From contig JBBSNY010000004.1 in the NCBI GenBank assembly GCA_038260305.1, forward strand, positions 1 through 64,000: a stretch of 64,000 nt of DNA, given 5' to 3'. Position numbers and translations under genes: made by a program. Shown here in pieces: positions 8,896-17,666 of the stretch. Origin of the DNA: CADCVQ01 sp038260305 (GTDB lineage: Bacteria > Actinomycetota > Thermoleophilia > Solirubrobacterales > Solirubrobacteraceae). The notes under the pieces were generated by a model. That model searched no databases and had not been told where the DNA came from. It saw only the letters and a program-made list of their open reading frames with translations. Position 1 is the stretch's first letter. Each line of letters opens with the position of its first letter.

Positions 8896-9861
8896 ATGCA
8901 CGGCACCTCGGGACGACTGTTGAAGCTCCTCTCGCTGCTGCAGACGCGGCGCGACTGGCCCGGCGGCGAGCTCGCCCAGCGCCTGGCCGTCTCGCCGCGC
9001 ACGATCCGCCGCGACATCGAGCGGCTGCGCGAGCTCGGCTATCCCGTCGACGCCTCGACGGGCCCGACCGGCGGCTACCGACTGCATGCGGGCACCGCGA
9101 TGCCGCCGCTGCTGCTCGACGACGACGAGGCGGTCGCGATCGCCGTCGGGCTGCGGACCGCCGCGGGGGCGTCGGTGACCGGCATCGAGGAGACCTCGAT
9201 CCGCGCGCTCGTCAAGCTCGAGCAGGTCCTGCCGTCGCACCTGCGCCGGCGCGTCAACGCGCTGCAGTCGGTGACGTCGACGCTGCCCGCGACCGGCCCG
9301 CGCGTCGATCCCGAGGCGCTGACGACGATCGCCGGCGCGTGCCGCGACCATGAGCGGCTGCGCTTCGCCTACAGCGCGCGCGACGCGACGGCGTCGCGGC
9401 GCCTCGTCGAGCCGCACAACCTCGTAAACCTCGGCCGCCGCTGGTATCTCGTCGCGTGGGACTGCGACCGCGTCGACTGGCGCACGTTCCGCGTCGACCG
9501 GATCGAGCGCCCGTCGCCCGCGGGCGCGCGATTCGCCGTTCGCCCGCTGCCCGGCGACGGCGATGCCGCGACGTACGTCGCGTCCAACCTCCGGCAGTCG
9601 CCGAGCCGCTACAGCGCGCGCATCACGGTGCACGCCGCGGCTGCCGAGCTCGCCGAGCGCTGGCCGCACATGCGCGACAGCCTCACGCCGCTCGGCGAGC
9701 AGCGCTGCGAGTACCGCACGAGCGACGACTCGCTGGACTGGCTGGCGATGCGCGTCGGCATGCTCGGCGTCGACTTCGACGTCCACGAGCCGCCGGAGCT
9801 GGTCGAGCGCCTGGCCACACTCGCGCGGCGCTTCGAGCGCGCGGCTGCGGGAACGGCGTGA
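8896..9861 (+). CDS. WYL-domain helix-turn-helix transcriptional regulator (YafY-like)
   Basis: A 321-residue ligand-responsive DNA-binding protein. An N-terminal HTH (LAQRLAVSPRTIRRDIERLRELGYPVDA, residues about 25-52) is followed by the GGYRL wing. The WYL domain (about 145-215) is marked by LVNLGRRWYLVAWDCDRVDWRTFRVDRI, and a WCX-like C-terminal domain ends near residue 315. The ATG at 8896 is preferred because the HTH then starts near residue 10, as usual. Divergence from the DrrAB-like operon suggests that it controls that exporter, with the binding site in 8740-8895. Confidence 0.85.
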   Translation: MHGTSGRLLKLLSLLQTRRDWPGGELAQRLAVSPRTIRRDIERLRELGYPVDASTGPTGGYRLHAGTAMPPLLLDDDEAVAIAVGLRTAAGASVTGIEETSIRALVKLEQVLPSHLRRRVNALQSVTSTLPATGPRVDPEALTTIAGACRDHERLRFAYSARDATASRRLVEPHNLVNLGRRWYLVAWDCDRVDWRTFRVDRIERPSPAGARFAVRPLPGDGDAATYVASNLRQSPSRYSARITVHAAAAELAERWPHMRDSLTPLGEQRCEYRTSDDSLDWLAMRVGMLGVDFDVHEPPELVERLATLARRFERAAAGTA

Positions 9862-9900
9862 GCTCCGCCCGTGGGCCTGGTCCACCGTTGCAAGCCCGCG

Positions 9901-10860
9901 TCAGAGAACCTGCGCCAGCCGCTCCCCCGCGGCCTCCAGCGCCTCGATCGTCGCCGCCTCGACGATCGCCTGCAGGTCGAGGATCCGTGCGTCGAAGCGA
10001 TCGATCGCGTTGACGGCGACGACGGCGTGGCACGGCACCCCCGCCTGCCGCGCACGGACGGCGGTCTCTCCGGCGACGCGGCCCTGCAGCGTCGCGGCGT
10101 CCAGGCGCGCCTCGCCGACGACGACGGCGCGGGCGGCGCGCATGCGCGCGTCGAAGTCGAGCTGCTCGAGTACGAACGCCGGGCCCGCGACGAGCTGCGC
10201 GCCGTAGCGCGCCCACAGCGCGCCCGCCAGCCCGCCGCCGGCGGCGGTCATCGGCACGCCGCGCGGATCGCGGCCAAGGTCGTCCACGGGTCCGCTCCAG
10301 CGTGCGCGCGTATCACAGAGCACGACGAGTGCGCGGCCGCGGAGCCCGCCGGCGTCCTCGATCGCCGCGATGACGCCGGAACCCCGATCCCAGGCCGCGC
10401 CGCTGTCCGCCGGTCGGCTCGCGCCCGAGACGCGATCCACCACGCCGGCGGCGTCCGTGGGCTGGCTCGCGCCCGAGATGCGACCCGCCGCGCCGGCGGC
10501 GTCCGCGGGCTCGCTCGCGCCGGGGTCGCGATCGACGAGCGCCACGCCGCCCGCCGCGACGACGACGACCTCCACGCCCGCGTCGATGGCCCGCACCACG
10601 CGGGCGCCGGTCTTGGCCGCAGTCTTCCCGAGCTCGACGATCGCCGTCCCGCCGTCGTCGACGAGCGCGAAGCCGTCGCCCGTCTCGCCGCCCAGCGCGG
10701 GCAGCAGCACCTCGATCGTGCCGCGGCCGCCGCCGGCGACCGGGCACAGCTCGGGTGGCGGCAGCACTCCGGCACGCTCGAGGCCGCGGGCGATCGCCGC
10801 CGCGACGACCGGCGCGCGCAGCGATCCGCCGAACGCGTCCGGTGCGACGAGGACTGGCAT
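9901..10860 (-). CDS. Glycerate kinase, GarK/GlxK type
   Basis: A 319-residue kinase that phosphorylates D-glycerate. It begins MPVLVAPDAFGGSLRA, the family N-terminus (APDSFKGSL in homologues), followed by CPVAGGGRGTIEVL (usually PMADGGEGT) and the GEARLDAATLQGRVAGETAVRA motif near residue 255. A 48-bp tandem repeat inserts a low-complexity stretch at about residues 107-155. The usual Asp of the PMADGG motif is Gly here (VAGGG), so activity is worth checking. An alternative ATG lies 12 bp upstream at 10872. The gene is divergent from, and overlaps, the FkbM gene start. Confidence 0.78.
   Translation of the reverse strand: MPVLVAPDAFGGSLRAPVVAAAIARGLERAGVLPPPELCPVAGGGRGTIEVLLPALGGETGDGFALVDDGGTAIVELGKTAAKTGARVVRAIDAGVEVVVVAAGGVALVDRDPGASEPADAAGAAGRISGASQPTDAAGVVDRVSGASRPADSGAAWDRGSGVIAAIEDAGGLRGRALVVLCDTRARWSGPVDDLGRDPRGVPMTAAGGGLAGALWARYGAQLVAGPAFVLEQLDFDARMRAARAVVVGEARLDAATLQGRVAGETAVRARQAGVPCHAVVAVNAIDRFDARILDLQAIVEAATIEALEAAGERLAQVL
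10416..10560. repeat. Three-copy 48-bp tandem repeat inside the glycerate kinase gene
   Basis: The sequence ctcgcgcc and its flanks recur at 10418, 10466 and 10514, exactly 48 bp (16 codons) apart. In protein this gives three degenerate GAS-x-P-x-D-A-A-G units. The third copy is the most diverged. The length is a multiple of three, so the reading frame is kept. Slippage in GC-rich DNA is the likely origin. Confidence 0.8.
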
Positions 10861-11800
10861 GCTGTCGGTCATCGCGCAGAAGCTGTACACGACGCTCGGC
10901 GTCGCCGGGTCCTCGGCTGCCGCCGGCCGCCTAGGCGGAGCGGCCCGGCGGGCGCGCGCTCGCCTCTCCGGACCCGCGCGCCTGGCCCGCACTCGCATCG
11001 TCTGGCTGCTCATGCGTCTCGTGCCGCACGAGCGGATGGCCGACTGGGCGGCGCGCGGCCTGCTGCGGCCGCTGACTGCGCTGACCGCTCGCGGCGAACT
11101 CTCGATCCTCGGTGGGCTGACGGTGCGCCAACGCATCGAGGCGCGCTCGTTCGCGCCGTGGGGCGCCCAGGCCTACGCGGTTCTCACCGGCACGCACGAG
11201 ATCCAGGTCCAGCAGGCGCTTGTGCGATCCCTACACACCGGCGACGTCGTCTGGGACGTCGGCGCGAACATCGGCTCGCTGACGCTGCTGGCGGCACGGA
11301 TCGTCGGACCAGGCGGGCACGTCGTCGCGTTCGAGCCCGACGCCGACTGCGCGCGGGCGATCCGCACGAATGCCGCGCTCAACGACCTGCATCAGGTCGA
11401 GGTCGTTGAGGCTGCGGTGGCCGCTCGCAGCGGCGTCGCCGATCTCGTCGTCGTCCGCGACCGCCTGTGGACGCGGCTGGCCAGCGTCGGCGACCACCAC
11501 CAGGGCGAGCAGCGCGTGGAGGTGCCGACCGTCGCGCTCGACGACCTCGCCGGCCCGCAGCCCGCGCTCATCAAGATCGACGTCGAGGGCGCCGAGCTCG
11601 ACGTCGTCGCCGGGATGACACGGCTGCTGCGCGAGGCGCGGCCGATCGTCGTCTGCGAGATGCACGGCCGCAACACCGAGTTCTGCGACGCGATGGCGGC
11701 GGCCGGCTACACCGTCTCCAACCTCGACGGTCCCGAGCCGGTGCCCGAGGCGGGCGTCAACGTACACGCGCTCTGCACCCCGCCGCCGCGACCGGCGTGA
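10859..11800 (+). CDS. FkbM-family methyltransferase
   Basis: A 313-residue S-adenosylmethionine-dependent methyltransferase. The SAM motif VVWDVGANIGSLTLLAARIVGPGGHVVAFEPD lies near residues 130-161, and the FkbM block LIKIDVEGAELDVVAGMTRLLREARPIVVCEMHG near 236-270. The ATG at 10859 is preceded by gagg six bases away, which favours it. An ATG at 11012 gives 262 residues and avoids overlap with the divergent glycerate kinase. Members methylate sugars or secondary metabolites; no partner gene identifies the substrate. Confidence 0.82.
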   Translation: MLSVIAQKLYTTLGVAGSSAAAGRLGGAARRARARLSGPARLARTRIVWLLMRLVPHERMADWAARGLLRPLTALTARGELSILGGLTVRQRIEARSFAPWGAQAYAVLTGTHEIQVQQALVRSLHTGDVVWDVGANIGSLTLLAARIVGPGGHVVAFEPDADCARAIRTNAALNDLHQVEVVEAAVAARSGVADLVVVRDRLWTRLASVGDHHQGEQRVEVPTVALDDLAGPQPALIKIDVEGAELDVVAGMTRLLREARPIVVCEMHGRNTEFCDAMAAAGYTVSNLDGPEPVPEAGVNVHALCTPPPRPA

Positions 11801-12169
11801 GGGGGAGTGCCTCGGTCGCACCGCCTGCCTGCCGCGTCGCGCGGTCCGTGGCGCATGTTCCGTCCCCATGCGGGCAAGACAACGCCCCGATCGCACGCGC
11901 TCCCGGAGAGATTAACCCTTAACGTCGTAGGAACCCCATCCCCGACGAGCCTCTCGTCGATGATGGGGTCCGACTACGACCTGCTATCCCGTTCACACCC
12001 TGTGGGCCATATGGGGGGTGGCCCGTGGACGTGTAGTGCGATGGTGCCCTTTCGTGATCACACGCGCACTAGGGAGCCTCCCCAGTGTTCTTTGAATGTT
12101 CGCGTTCCGTAAGGCGGGCGACCCGTCGCGCGGGGGCCGCCCGCCCGCCCTTCCCCCAGCTTTGTGCGC
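11801..12169. other. Gene-free interval with strong hairpins
   Basis: No convincing gene is present. A long imperfect hairpin spans 11926-11978: cgtag pairs with ctacg, accccatc with gatggggt, and cgacgag with ctcgtcg around a cct loop. A second stem, gggcca/tggccc, spans 12004-12024. No poly-T tract follows, so these are not classic terminators. They lie between a rightward methyltransferase gene and leftward gene remnants, so read-through protection is possible. A structured RNA is the other option. Confidence 0.55.
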
Positions 12170-12701
12170 TAGCCGGCGGCGCCCGCCATCGGCAGCGGGA
12201 TCCCGGTCTGCTCGGAGCCCCGGGCCGTCGCTCTTGCAGACGTCCTTGAAGGACTTCTCGAGCGTGCAGCACAGCGAGCAGATCGGCCCCGCGTGGAACG
12301 GGCAGAGCGCCACGTCGGGCATCTCGTAGCTCTCGCTGCAGACGCCGCACTGCACCTGCGCCGTCGACCGCTGCGCCGGCGGCACCGACGGCTCGCGGGC
12401 AATGTAGTAGCCCTTGTTTCGGAACACGAGCGACAGGACCGGCGACAGGATCATGGCGATCGTGATCGCGAGGAACGGCGACCAGGCGTCGAGCGTCGAG
12501 CGTCGGGCCGAAGGCGCCGAAGTACGCGGCGATCGAGACCGCCGATGCGACGAGCATCGCCCCGAAGCCGATCGGGTTGAACTTGCGCACGTGGGCGCGC
12601 TTGTACTCGATGTAGGACGGGCTCGTCTTGAGCAGCGGCTTGTTGACGACGAGGTCGGCCACGAGCGCGACACGGCCGCCCGGCGCACGGACGCCGAGCA
12701 C
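12170..12701 (-). pseudogene. C-terminal remnant of a sodium/solute-symporter-like membrane protein, frameshifted
   Basis: Leftward from 12701 one frame reads VADLVVNKPLLKTSPSYIEY and a membrane span (FGAMLVASAVSIAAYFGAF). Near 12490-12510, where cgtcgag is repeated in tandem, coding jumps to another frame with a second span (FLAITIAMILSPVLSLVF). It then continues KGYYIARE and a cysteine-rich tail (CGVCSESYE, then GPICSLCCTLEKSFKDVCK). This tail resembles the region after transporter-like domains in some symporter/histidine-kinase sensors. The N-terminal half is absent and the frame is broken, so the protein is not made as one piece. The match is by recollection of the cysteine pattern. Confidence 0.55.
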
Positions 12702-12711
12702 CAGCGCGTGA

Positions 12712-13225
12712 CGTCGTTTCGGCTCTCGGACCAGATGCGCCAGAGCTCGAACGACCTGACGCGGATGGTCCGCCTCTACGTCACGAGCTGCGCGAGCTCG
12801 CCGGCGACTTCAACGGCATGGCCGACGCCGTCGAGCACGACCTCGCCGGCCGACGGCGGACCGAGCGCGAGCATCGCCAGCGTCGCCGGCTTGACGACGA
12901 AGTCGTCCATGATGGGATCGCCGGCCCCAGGGTGCCGGCGGCGGGCGCCGTGGCGATCGACCGATCCGCGCTCGACGAGCTCACCGGTGGCGACGAGCAG
13001 CTCAATCGCGACATCGTCACGCGCTACCTGCAGGCGCTGAGCGACGACCTCGACGAGCTGTGGCAGGCGCTGCGTGACGGCGACGTCCGCGGCATGCGCC
13101 GCCAGGCGCACCGCATCGCCGGGGCCAGCCGGACCGTCGGCGCGCACGATGTCGCCGCCCAGGCGACCCTCCTGGAGCAGGCCGCCGCCGCGCAGACGTC
13201 CTCATACGTGACGTCTTGGCCGTGA
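12712..13225 (+). pseudogene. Remnants of a hybrid histidine kinase: sensor N-terminus, HAMP piece and Hpt domain
   Basis: Three coding pieces in different frames lie end to end. The first (about 12712-12780) reads RLSDQMRQSSNDLTRMVRLYV, typical of the periplasmic start of hybrid sensor kinases. The second (about 12783-12850) reads ELRELAGDFNGMADAVEHDL, the end of a HAMP linker. The third (12950-13225, possible GTG start, 91 residues) is an Hpt phosphotransfer domain with QAHRIAGASRTVGAHDVA, where the His is the phosphorylation site. The kinase core and receiver domains are missing. I infer internal deletions in one ancestral gene; the Hpt piece could still be translated alone. Confidence 0.6.
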
Positions 13226-13379
13226 CCCTTCGGCGCTGCTGCGACCGGGTCGCCGCGCACGACCGTCGCCACCTCCGGGCACCTCACGGAGGGGTCGGTG
13301 CGAAAGCGTGAAGATGCGGGACGGCTTTTCCCGACACCCCTGCGGCGCCCCGCACGCGGGTGCGGTCACACTTGGTCAC

Positions 13380-15179
13380 ATGGACGACCTGCGCCCCGGT
13401 GAGCGCTTCGCCGGCTGCCGCATCGAGGCGGTGGCCGGTCGCGGCGGCATGGGCATCGTCTACCGGGCGAGGGAGCTCGCGCTCGACCGCCGCGTCGCGC
13501 TCAAGGTCGTCGTGCCCGAGGGCGTCGCCGATCCGGCATACACCGAGCGCTTCGGTCGCGAGGTCCGCATGGCCGCCTCGATCGACCATCCGAACATCGT
13601 GCCGGTCTACGGCACCGGTCAGGAGGGCGATCGCCTCTACCTCGTCATGCGCTACGTCGACGGGACCGACCTGCACGCGTTGCTGCGCCGCGACGGGCCG
13701 CTCGCGCCGGCGCGAGCGGCGAGGATCGTCGCGCAGGTCGCCGCCGGCCTCGACGCGGCGCACGCGGCCGGGCTCGTGCATCGCGACGTCAAGCCGGCGA
13801 ACGTCCTGCTGACGAGCGCGGGCGCCGCGCCGGGCGACGACCACGTCTACCTGACGGACTTCGGACTGACCGTGGCGGTCTCCTCGGACACCCGCATGAC
13901 GACGAGCGGGCAGTGGATCGGCAGCGTCGACTACATGGCCCCCGAGCAGCTGCGAGCCGAGCCCGTCGACGCGCGCACCGACGTCTACGCGCTCGGCGGC
14001 GTCCTGCACGCGACACTCACCGGCGAGGCGCCGTTTCGCCGCCAGACGGTTCCGCAGACGATTGCGGCCCACCTCGACGAGAAGCCCCCGCGGCCCAGCG
14101 CGACGCCCGGGGTCGACACGATCTTCGATGCCGTCATCGCGCGCGCGCTCGCCAAGGACCCGGCCGACCGCTACGGCTCGGCCGGCGACCTCGGCCGCGC
14201 GGCGCTCGCGGCTGCCCGCGGCGAGCGCCTGACGATCCCCGAGCGGGTCGTCGCGCGCGGGCCGGCGGCGCCGAGCGAGGACCCGACGAGCCGCATGGCG
14301 CTGCCCCCGTCAACGCGGACGCGGGCGACCCGGATCGTCCCGGCGCCCGTCCACATCGCTGACGAGCTCGGACCGCCCGCCAACGGCGCCGTCTCCTCGC
14401 GACGGCTGCTCCCGTCGCCGCCCCCGGCCGGCCCGCTCACACCCCCGGCCACGCCGCCGGGCGGCCCGTCGTCGGCGGACCCTCCGGCCGCGATGGAGCC
14501 GGCCGAGCCGCTCGCGGCGCCACCACGGCGGCGGGGCCGCCGGAGCGCATCGCGCGCCGAGTTCTCGACCCCGCCGCCGGCCAGCCCGCTCACGCCGGCC
14601 GCGCCCGCCGCCGGCTTCTCACCGACCGCGACACCGGCACCCGCGGTCGGCTCCTCGAAGGGGCCGACTCCGGCACCCGCCGCCGCGGACGGCGCTCCCA
14701 CCGGTCGCCGCCGCAGCCTGCTGCGGCCACGCACGCTGCTCGTCGTCTTCCTCTCCGCCGTGGCCGGCTTGGCCGTCGTCGAGGCGATCAACGGTGACGG
14801 CGTACGGCGTGTGTCGGCGTCGCTGAGCGAGGACGAGGTTCGCTACGCGGCCGAGGCCTTCGCCTCCGCGTACGGCCACGAGGACGCGGCGGCGCTGCGC
14901 GCGACGCTGGCGAGCAGCGCGCAGCGCGTCGCACCCGACGGCTCGACGCAGGGCCGCGAGGCCGTGCTCGCCGTTTACCGCCGCCAGTTCGCGGCCGCGG
15001 ACGTCAATGCCTACGAGCTCCACGACCTGCAGATCATCCGTGGCGCCGCCGGTCGCGCCGCCGGCAGCTACACGGTGAAGCGTTCGGGCCGCGACGACAT
15101 CAAAGGGCGCGTCGCGTTCGGCGTCGTTCGCGAGGCCGGGGTGCCGAAGGTCGCGCTCATCGCCACGCAGCCGGAGTAG
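13380..15179 (+). CDS. PknB-type transmembrane serine/threonine protein kinase
   Basis: A 599-residue kinase. The catalytic domain spans about residues 9-275, with GRGGMGIVYRA (glycine loop), VALKVV (Lys), VHRDVKPANVLL (catalytic loop) and LTDFGL (metal site). MTTSGQWIGSVDYMAPEQ is the activation loop. A Pro/Ala-rich linker of about 170 residues follows, then one membrane span (LLVVFLSAVAGLAVVEAI, about 453-470) and an extracellular NTF2/SnoaL-like domain of about 125 residues instead of PASTA repeats. The ATG at 13380 places the glycine loop as usual. The stop is 1 bp from that of a convergent PASTA lipoprotein, a possible functional partner. Confidence 0.9.
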   Translation: MDDLRPGERFAGCRIEAVAGRGGMGIVYRARELALDRRVALKVVVPEGVADPAYTERFGREVRMAASIDHPNIVPVYGTGQEGDRLYLVMRYVDGTDLHALLRRDGPLAPARAARIVAQVAAGLDAAHAAGLVHRDVKPANVLLTSAGAAPGDDHVYLTDFGLTVAVSSDTRMTTSGQWIGSVDYMAPEQLRAEPVDARTDVYALGGVLHATLTGEAPFRRQTVPQTIAAHLDEKPPRPSATPGVDTIFDAVIARALAKDPADRYGSAGDLGRAALAAARGERLTIPERVVARGPAAPSEDPTSRMALPPSTRTRATRIVPAPVHIADELGPPANGAVSSRRLLPSPPPAGPLTPPATPPGGPSSADPPAAMEPAEPLAAPPRRRGRRSASRAEFSTPPPASPLTPAAPAAGFSPTATPAPAVGSSKGPTPAPAAADGAPTGRRRSLLRPRTLLVVFLSAVAGLAVVEAINGDGVRRVSASLSEDEVRYAAEAFASAYGHEDAAALRATLASSAQRVAPDGSTQGREAVLAVYRRQFAAADVNAYELHDLQIIRGAAGRAAGSYTVKRSGRDDIKGRVAFGVVREAGVPKVALIATQPE

Positions 15180-15180
15180 C

Positions 15181-15735
15181 TCAGCAGGTCTTCGACACGA
15201 CGAGATCGACCTCGGCGTCGGGGGTGAGTTCGCTGCCCGCCTCGGGCAGCGTGCTGCAGACGATCCGCGGCCTGCTGCGGAAGGCGTCGAGCAGGCCGTC
15301 GTCGTTGATGACGCGTGGCTTCAGGCCGAGCGCGCTGACGGCGTCGCGGGCTTCGTCGGCGTCGCGGCCTATGAGGTCGGGCAGCTCGATCTTCGAATGG
15401 CGCGTGACGCGCAGCCCCCGCCACGTCGCGCGCGCGCCGGGCGCCGCCGCCCCGATGTCGATGACGTTCACGCCCTCACGCAGGTCGACCGCCGTCGAGA
15501 ACCGACCGCCGCTGACGGCGACGCGCTCGCCCATGACGAGCACGCGCGCGGTCGTCGGAGCGACGCTGCCGCTGACGCGCACCGTCGCTTCGCGCGTCGT
15601 CGTGCTGTCCTGCGGCTCGGAGAGCGTCAGCTGCACCGGCCTGCGCGGCGGATCGACCGTCCGCTGACCGCAGCCGGTTGCTCCCGCGAACACGGGCAGC
15701 AGCACGAGCAGCACGAGCGGGCGCAGGCTTGGCAC
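15181..15735 (-). CDS. PASTA-domain lipoprotein
   Basis: A 184-residue exported protein. A hydrophobic signal (LRPLVLLVLLPVFAGATGC) ends in a lipobox-like ATGC, predicting lipid anchoring. An Ig-like fold follows (LSEPQDSTTTREATVRVSGSV, about residues 35-110). The last 70 residues form one PASTA domain (IELPDLIGRDADEARDAVSALGLKP, ending DAEVDLVVSKTC). PASTA domains bind peptidoglycan fragments and are usually fused to PknB kinases. Here the domain is separate and its gene converges on a kinase gene lacking it. The start is GTG at 15735. Confidence 0.75.
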   Translation of the reverse strand: MPSLRPLVLLVLLPVFAGATGCGQRTVDPPRRPVQLTLSEPQDSTTTREATVRVSGSVAPTTARVLVMGERVAVSGGRFSTAVDLREGVNVIDIGAAAPGARATWRGLRVTRHSKIELPDLIGRDADEARDAVSALGLKPRVINDDGLLDAFRSRPRIVCSTLPEAGSELTPDAEVDLVVSKTC

Positions 15736-15802
15736 GGTGCGAATGAGCGTAACCGGCGGCGGCTTCGTCTCCGCTGCGCGAGCGAGCCGGTCGAGCTCAG
15801 CT

Positions 15803-16732
15803 TCAGAGCTCGAGCTGATCGATCTTGCAGTCCGCCGGATCCTTGTCGTCGCGCCAGCGCAGGACCTTCGTCCCGTGCCGGATGCGCCCGTCGGAGACGT
15901 GGTCGTACGTGATCTCGACGACGAGCTCGGGCCGCAGCGCGACCCATTCGAGCTCACGGCCCGCGGTCCAGCGCGACGCCTCGCCGCTGCCGCGCTCGCC
16001 GGTCTCGTACGGTCGCAGCTCGTCGACCAGCTCCCGCTTGCGCTTTGCCGTGAAGCCGCTCGAGTGCCCGACCTCCCGCAGCCGACCGTCGGGACCGTAG
16101 AGGCCGAGGATGATCGCGCCGACCGTGCCGTCCGCCTTGCCGGGCCGCCAGCCCATGACGACGGCGTCGATCGTGCGCACGCGCTTGACCTTCACCATCC
16201 CCTTGCGCTCGCCGGGCAGGTACGGGCTGTCGAGCTGCTTGGCGATCACGCCCTCCTCGTCGCGCAGCCACGGCTCGGCGTCGGCCGCCGTGTAGACGAC
16301 CGGCGTCAGCTCGAGGCCCGCGATCGTCTCGAGCAGCGCGCGCCGCTCGGCGTACGTCCGCCCCATCACGACCTCGTCGTCCAAGGCGAGCACGTCGAAG
16401 GCGACGAAGCGCGCGGGGGTTTCCTTCGACAGCCGCTCGATCCGCGACGCGGCGGGATGGATGCGCTGGCCGAGCGTGCCGAACGTCGCCGCGACGAGCT
16501 CGCCGTCGACGACGTAGCGACCGGCGGGGAACGTGACCTCCGGGAAGTAGCGCGACATCGGCTTCGCATTGCGCGACTGCAAATAGACCTCGTCGCCATC
16601 GACGAAGACGATCGTGCGAAAGCCATCCCACTTCGGCTCGTAGGCCCAGCCGTCGCCCTCAGGCAGCTTGGCCCGCGGGCGTGCGAGCTGCGGCAGGACG
16701 GGCGGGTCGAGCGGGAGCGTCATCGCCGACAA
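15803..16732 (-). CDS. ATP-dependent DNA ligase, LigC/LigD ligase-domain type
   Basis: A 309-residue ligase that seals nicks, related to the ligases of bacterial end-joining repair. The adenylation motif EPKWDGFR (nucleophile Lys34) sits near residue 32. The nucleotidyltransferase motifs RYVVDGEL, FVAFDVLAL, EGVIAKQLDSPY and GMVKVKRVRTIDAVVMGW follow in order. The OB-fold region ends with HGTKVLRWRDDKDPADC. No polymerase, nuclease or Ku gene is adjacent. The start (16732 or 16723) lies inside the end of the upstream EamA gene, giving an unusually long overlap. Confidence 0.88.
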   Translation of the reverse strand: MSAMTLPLDPPVLPQLARPRAKLPEGDGWAYEPKWDGFRTIVFVDGDEVYLQSRNAKPMSRYFPEVTFPAGRYVVDGELVAATFGTLGQRIHPAASRIERLSKETPARFVAFDVLALDDEVVMGRTYAERRALLETIAGLELTPVVYTAADAEPWLRDEEGVIAKQLDSPYLPGERKGMVKVKRVRTIDAVVMGWRPGKADGTVGAIILGLYGPDGRLREVGHSSGFTAKRKRELVDELRPYETGERGSGEASRWTAGRELEWVALRPELVVEITYDHVSDGRIRHGTKVLRWRDDKDPADCKIDQLEL

Positions 16733-17666
16733 CGCTAACGAGCGGCTCGGCGCGTCGCGACTGCAACGCCACGACGGCCCCGATGACGAGCGCGCCGCCG
16801 AGCATCTGCAGCGCGCCGAGCGACTCGCCGAGCAGCGCGACGGCGAGCGTCACGGTCAGCAGCGGCTCGACGGTCGAGACGATCGACGCCGTCGGGCCGC
16901 CGACGCGCTCGAGGCCGAGCAGGAACGTGCTGACCGGCAGCACCGTCGACAGCAGCGCGATCGCGCCGATCCAGATCCAGCTCGAGCCGTCGCCGAGCGC
17001 GAGCGAGCCCGTCACGACGCCGGCGCAGGTGACCGCGAACGCGCCGCCGGTCGTGACAAGCGCGCAAAACAGCCACGCGTCGATGCTCCCGACGACGTCG
17101 TCGGCTCGCAGGATGTAGGCCGCGTAGGTGACGCCCGCGGCGAGGCCGAGCGCGACGCCGGTGGCCTCCAGCCCGCCGCTGCCGCCGCCGAGCAGCACGA
17201 GCGCGGTGCCGGCGCTCGCGAGCCCGAGCGCCGAGGCCTTCCAGATCCCCATCCGCTCGCGCCCGAGCGCGACGGAGCCGACGCAGACCATCGCCGGGAA
17301 CGTGTAGAGCAGCAGCGACGTAAGGCCGACGTCGATGTGGCGCAGCGCGGAGAAGAAGAACCCCGACTGCGCGCTGTAGCCGACGCCGAGCGCCAGCGCG
17401 GTGATCAGCACCCGCCGCGGTGGGCGTGCGGGGCGGCCGGCGCCCGCGCTGGCCGCGGCACCGATGCCGCCAGCCCGCCGCACCGCGACGATCGCCCAGA
17501 AGATCGCTGCCGCGAGCGAGAAGCGCAGCGCGAGCAGGGTGCTGACGCCGAGCCCGGCGTCGTAGGCGCGGGTGGCGAAGATCGCCATCAGGCCGAAGCC
17601 GCAGGCCGACACGACGCACAGGACGATGCCCGCGCGGCGTCGATCAGAGCCCGCGGCGAGGGCCAC
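16659..17666 (-). CDS. EamA/DMT-superfamily transporter
   Basis: A 335-residue membrane protein with ten predicted transmembrane helices in two EamA repeats. The first starts VLCVVSACGFGLMAIFATRAYDAG near residue 15; the second covers about 165-310 and ends TVEPLLTVTLAVALLGESLGALQMLGGALVIGAVV. These carriers move small metabolites, often outward; the substrate is unknown. The start is GTG at 17666, inside the 3' end of a 41-codon leader gene (23 bp overlap). The 3' end overlaps the DNA ligase start by 74 bp, so the three leftward genes form one transcription unit. Confidence 0.83.
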   Translation of the reverse strand: MALAAGSDRRRAGIVLCVVSACGFGLMAIFATRAYDAGLGVSTLLALRFSLAAAIFWAIVAVRRAGGIGAAASAGAGRPARPPRRVLITALALGVGYSAQSGFFFSALRHIDVGLTSLLLYTFPAMVCVGSVALGRERMGIWKASALGLASAGTALVLLGGGSGGLEATGVALGLAAGVTYAAYILRADDVVGSIDAWLFCALVTTGGAFAVTCAGVVTGSLALGDGSSWIWIGAIALLSTVLPVSTFLLGLERVGGPTASIVSTVEPLLTVTLAVALLGESLGALQMLGGALVIGAVVALQSRRAEPLVSVVGDDAPARPARPAAARTPAGQAA

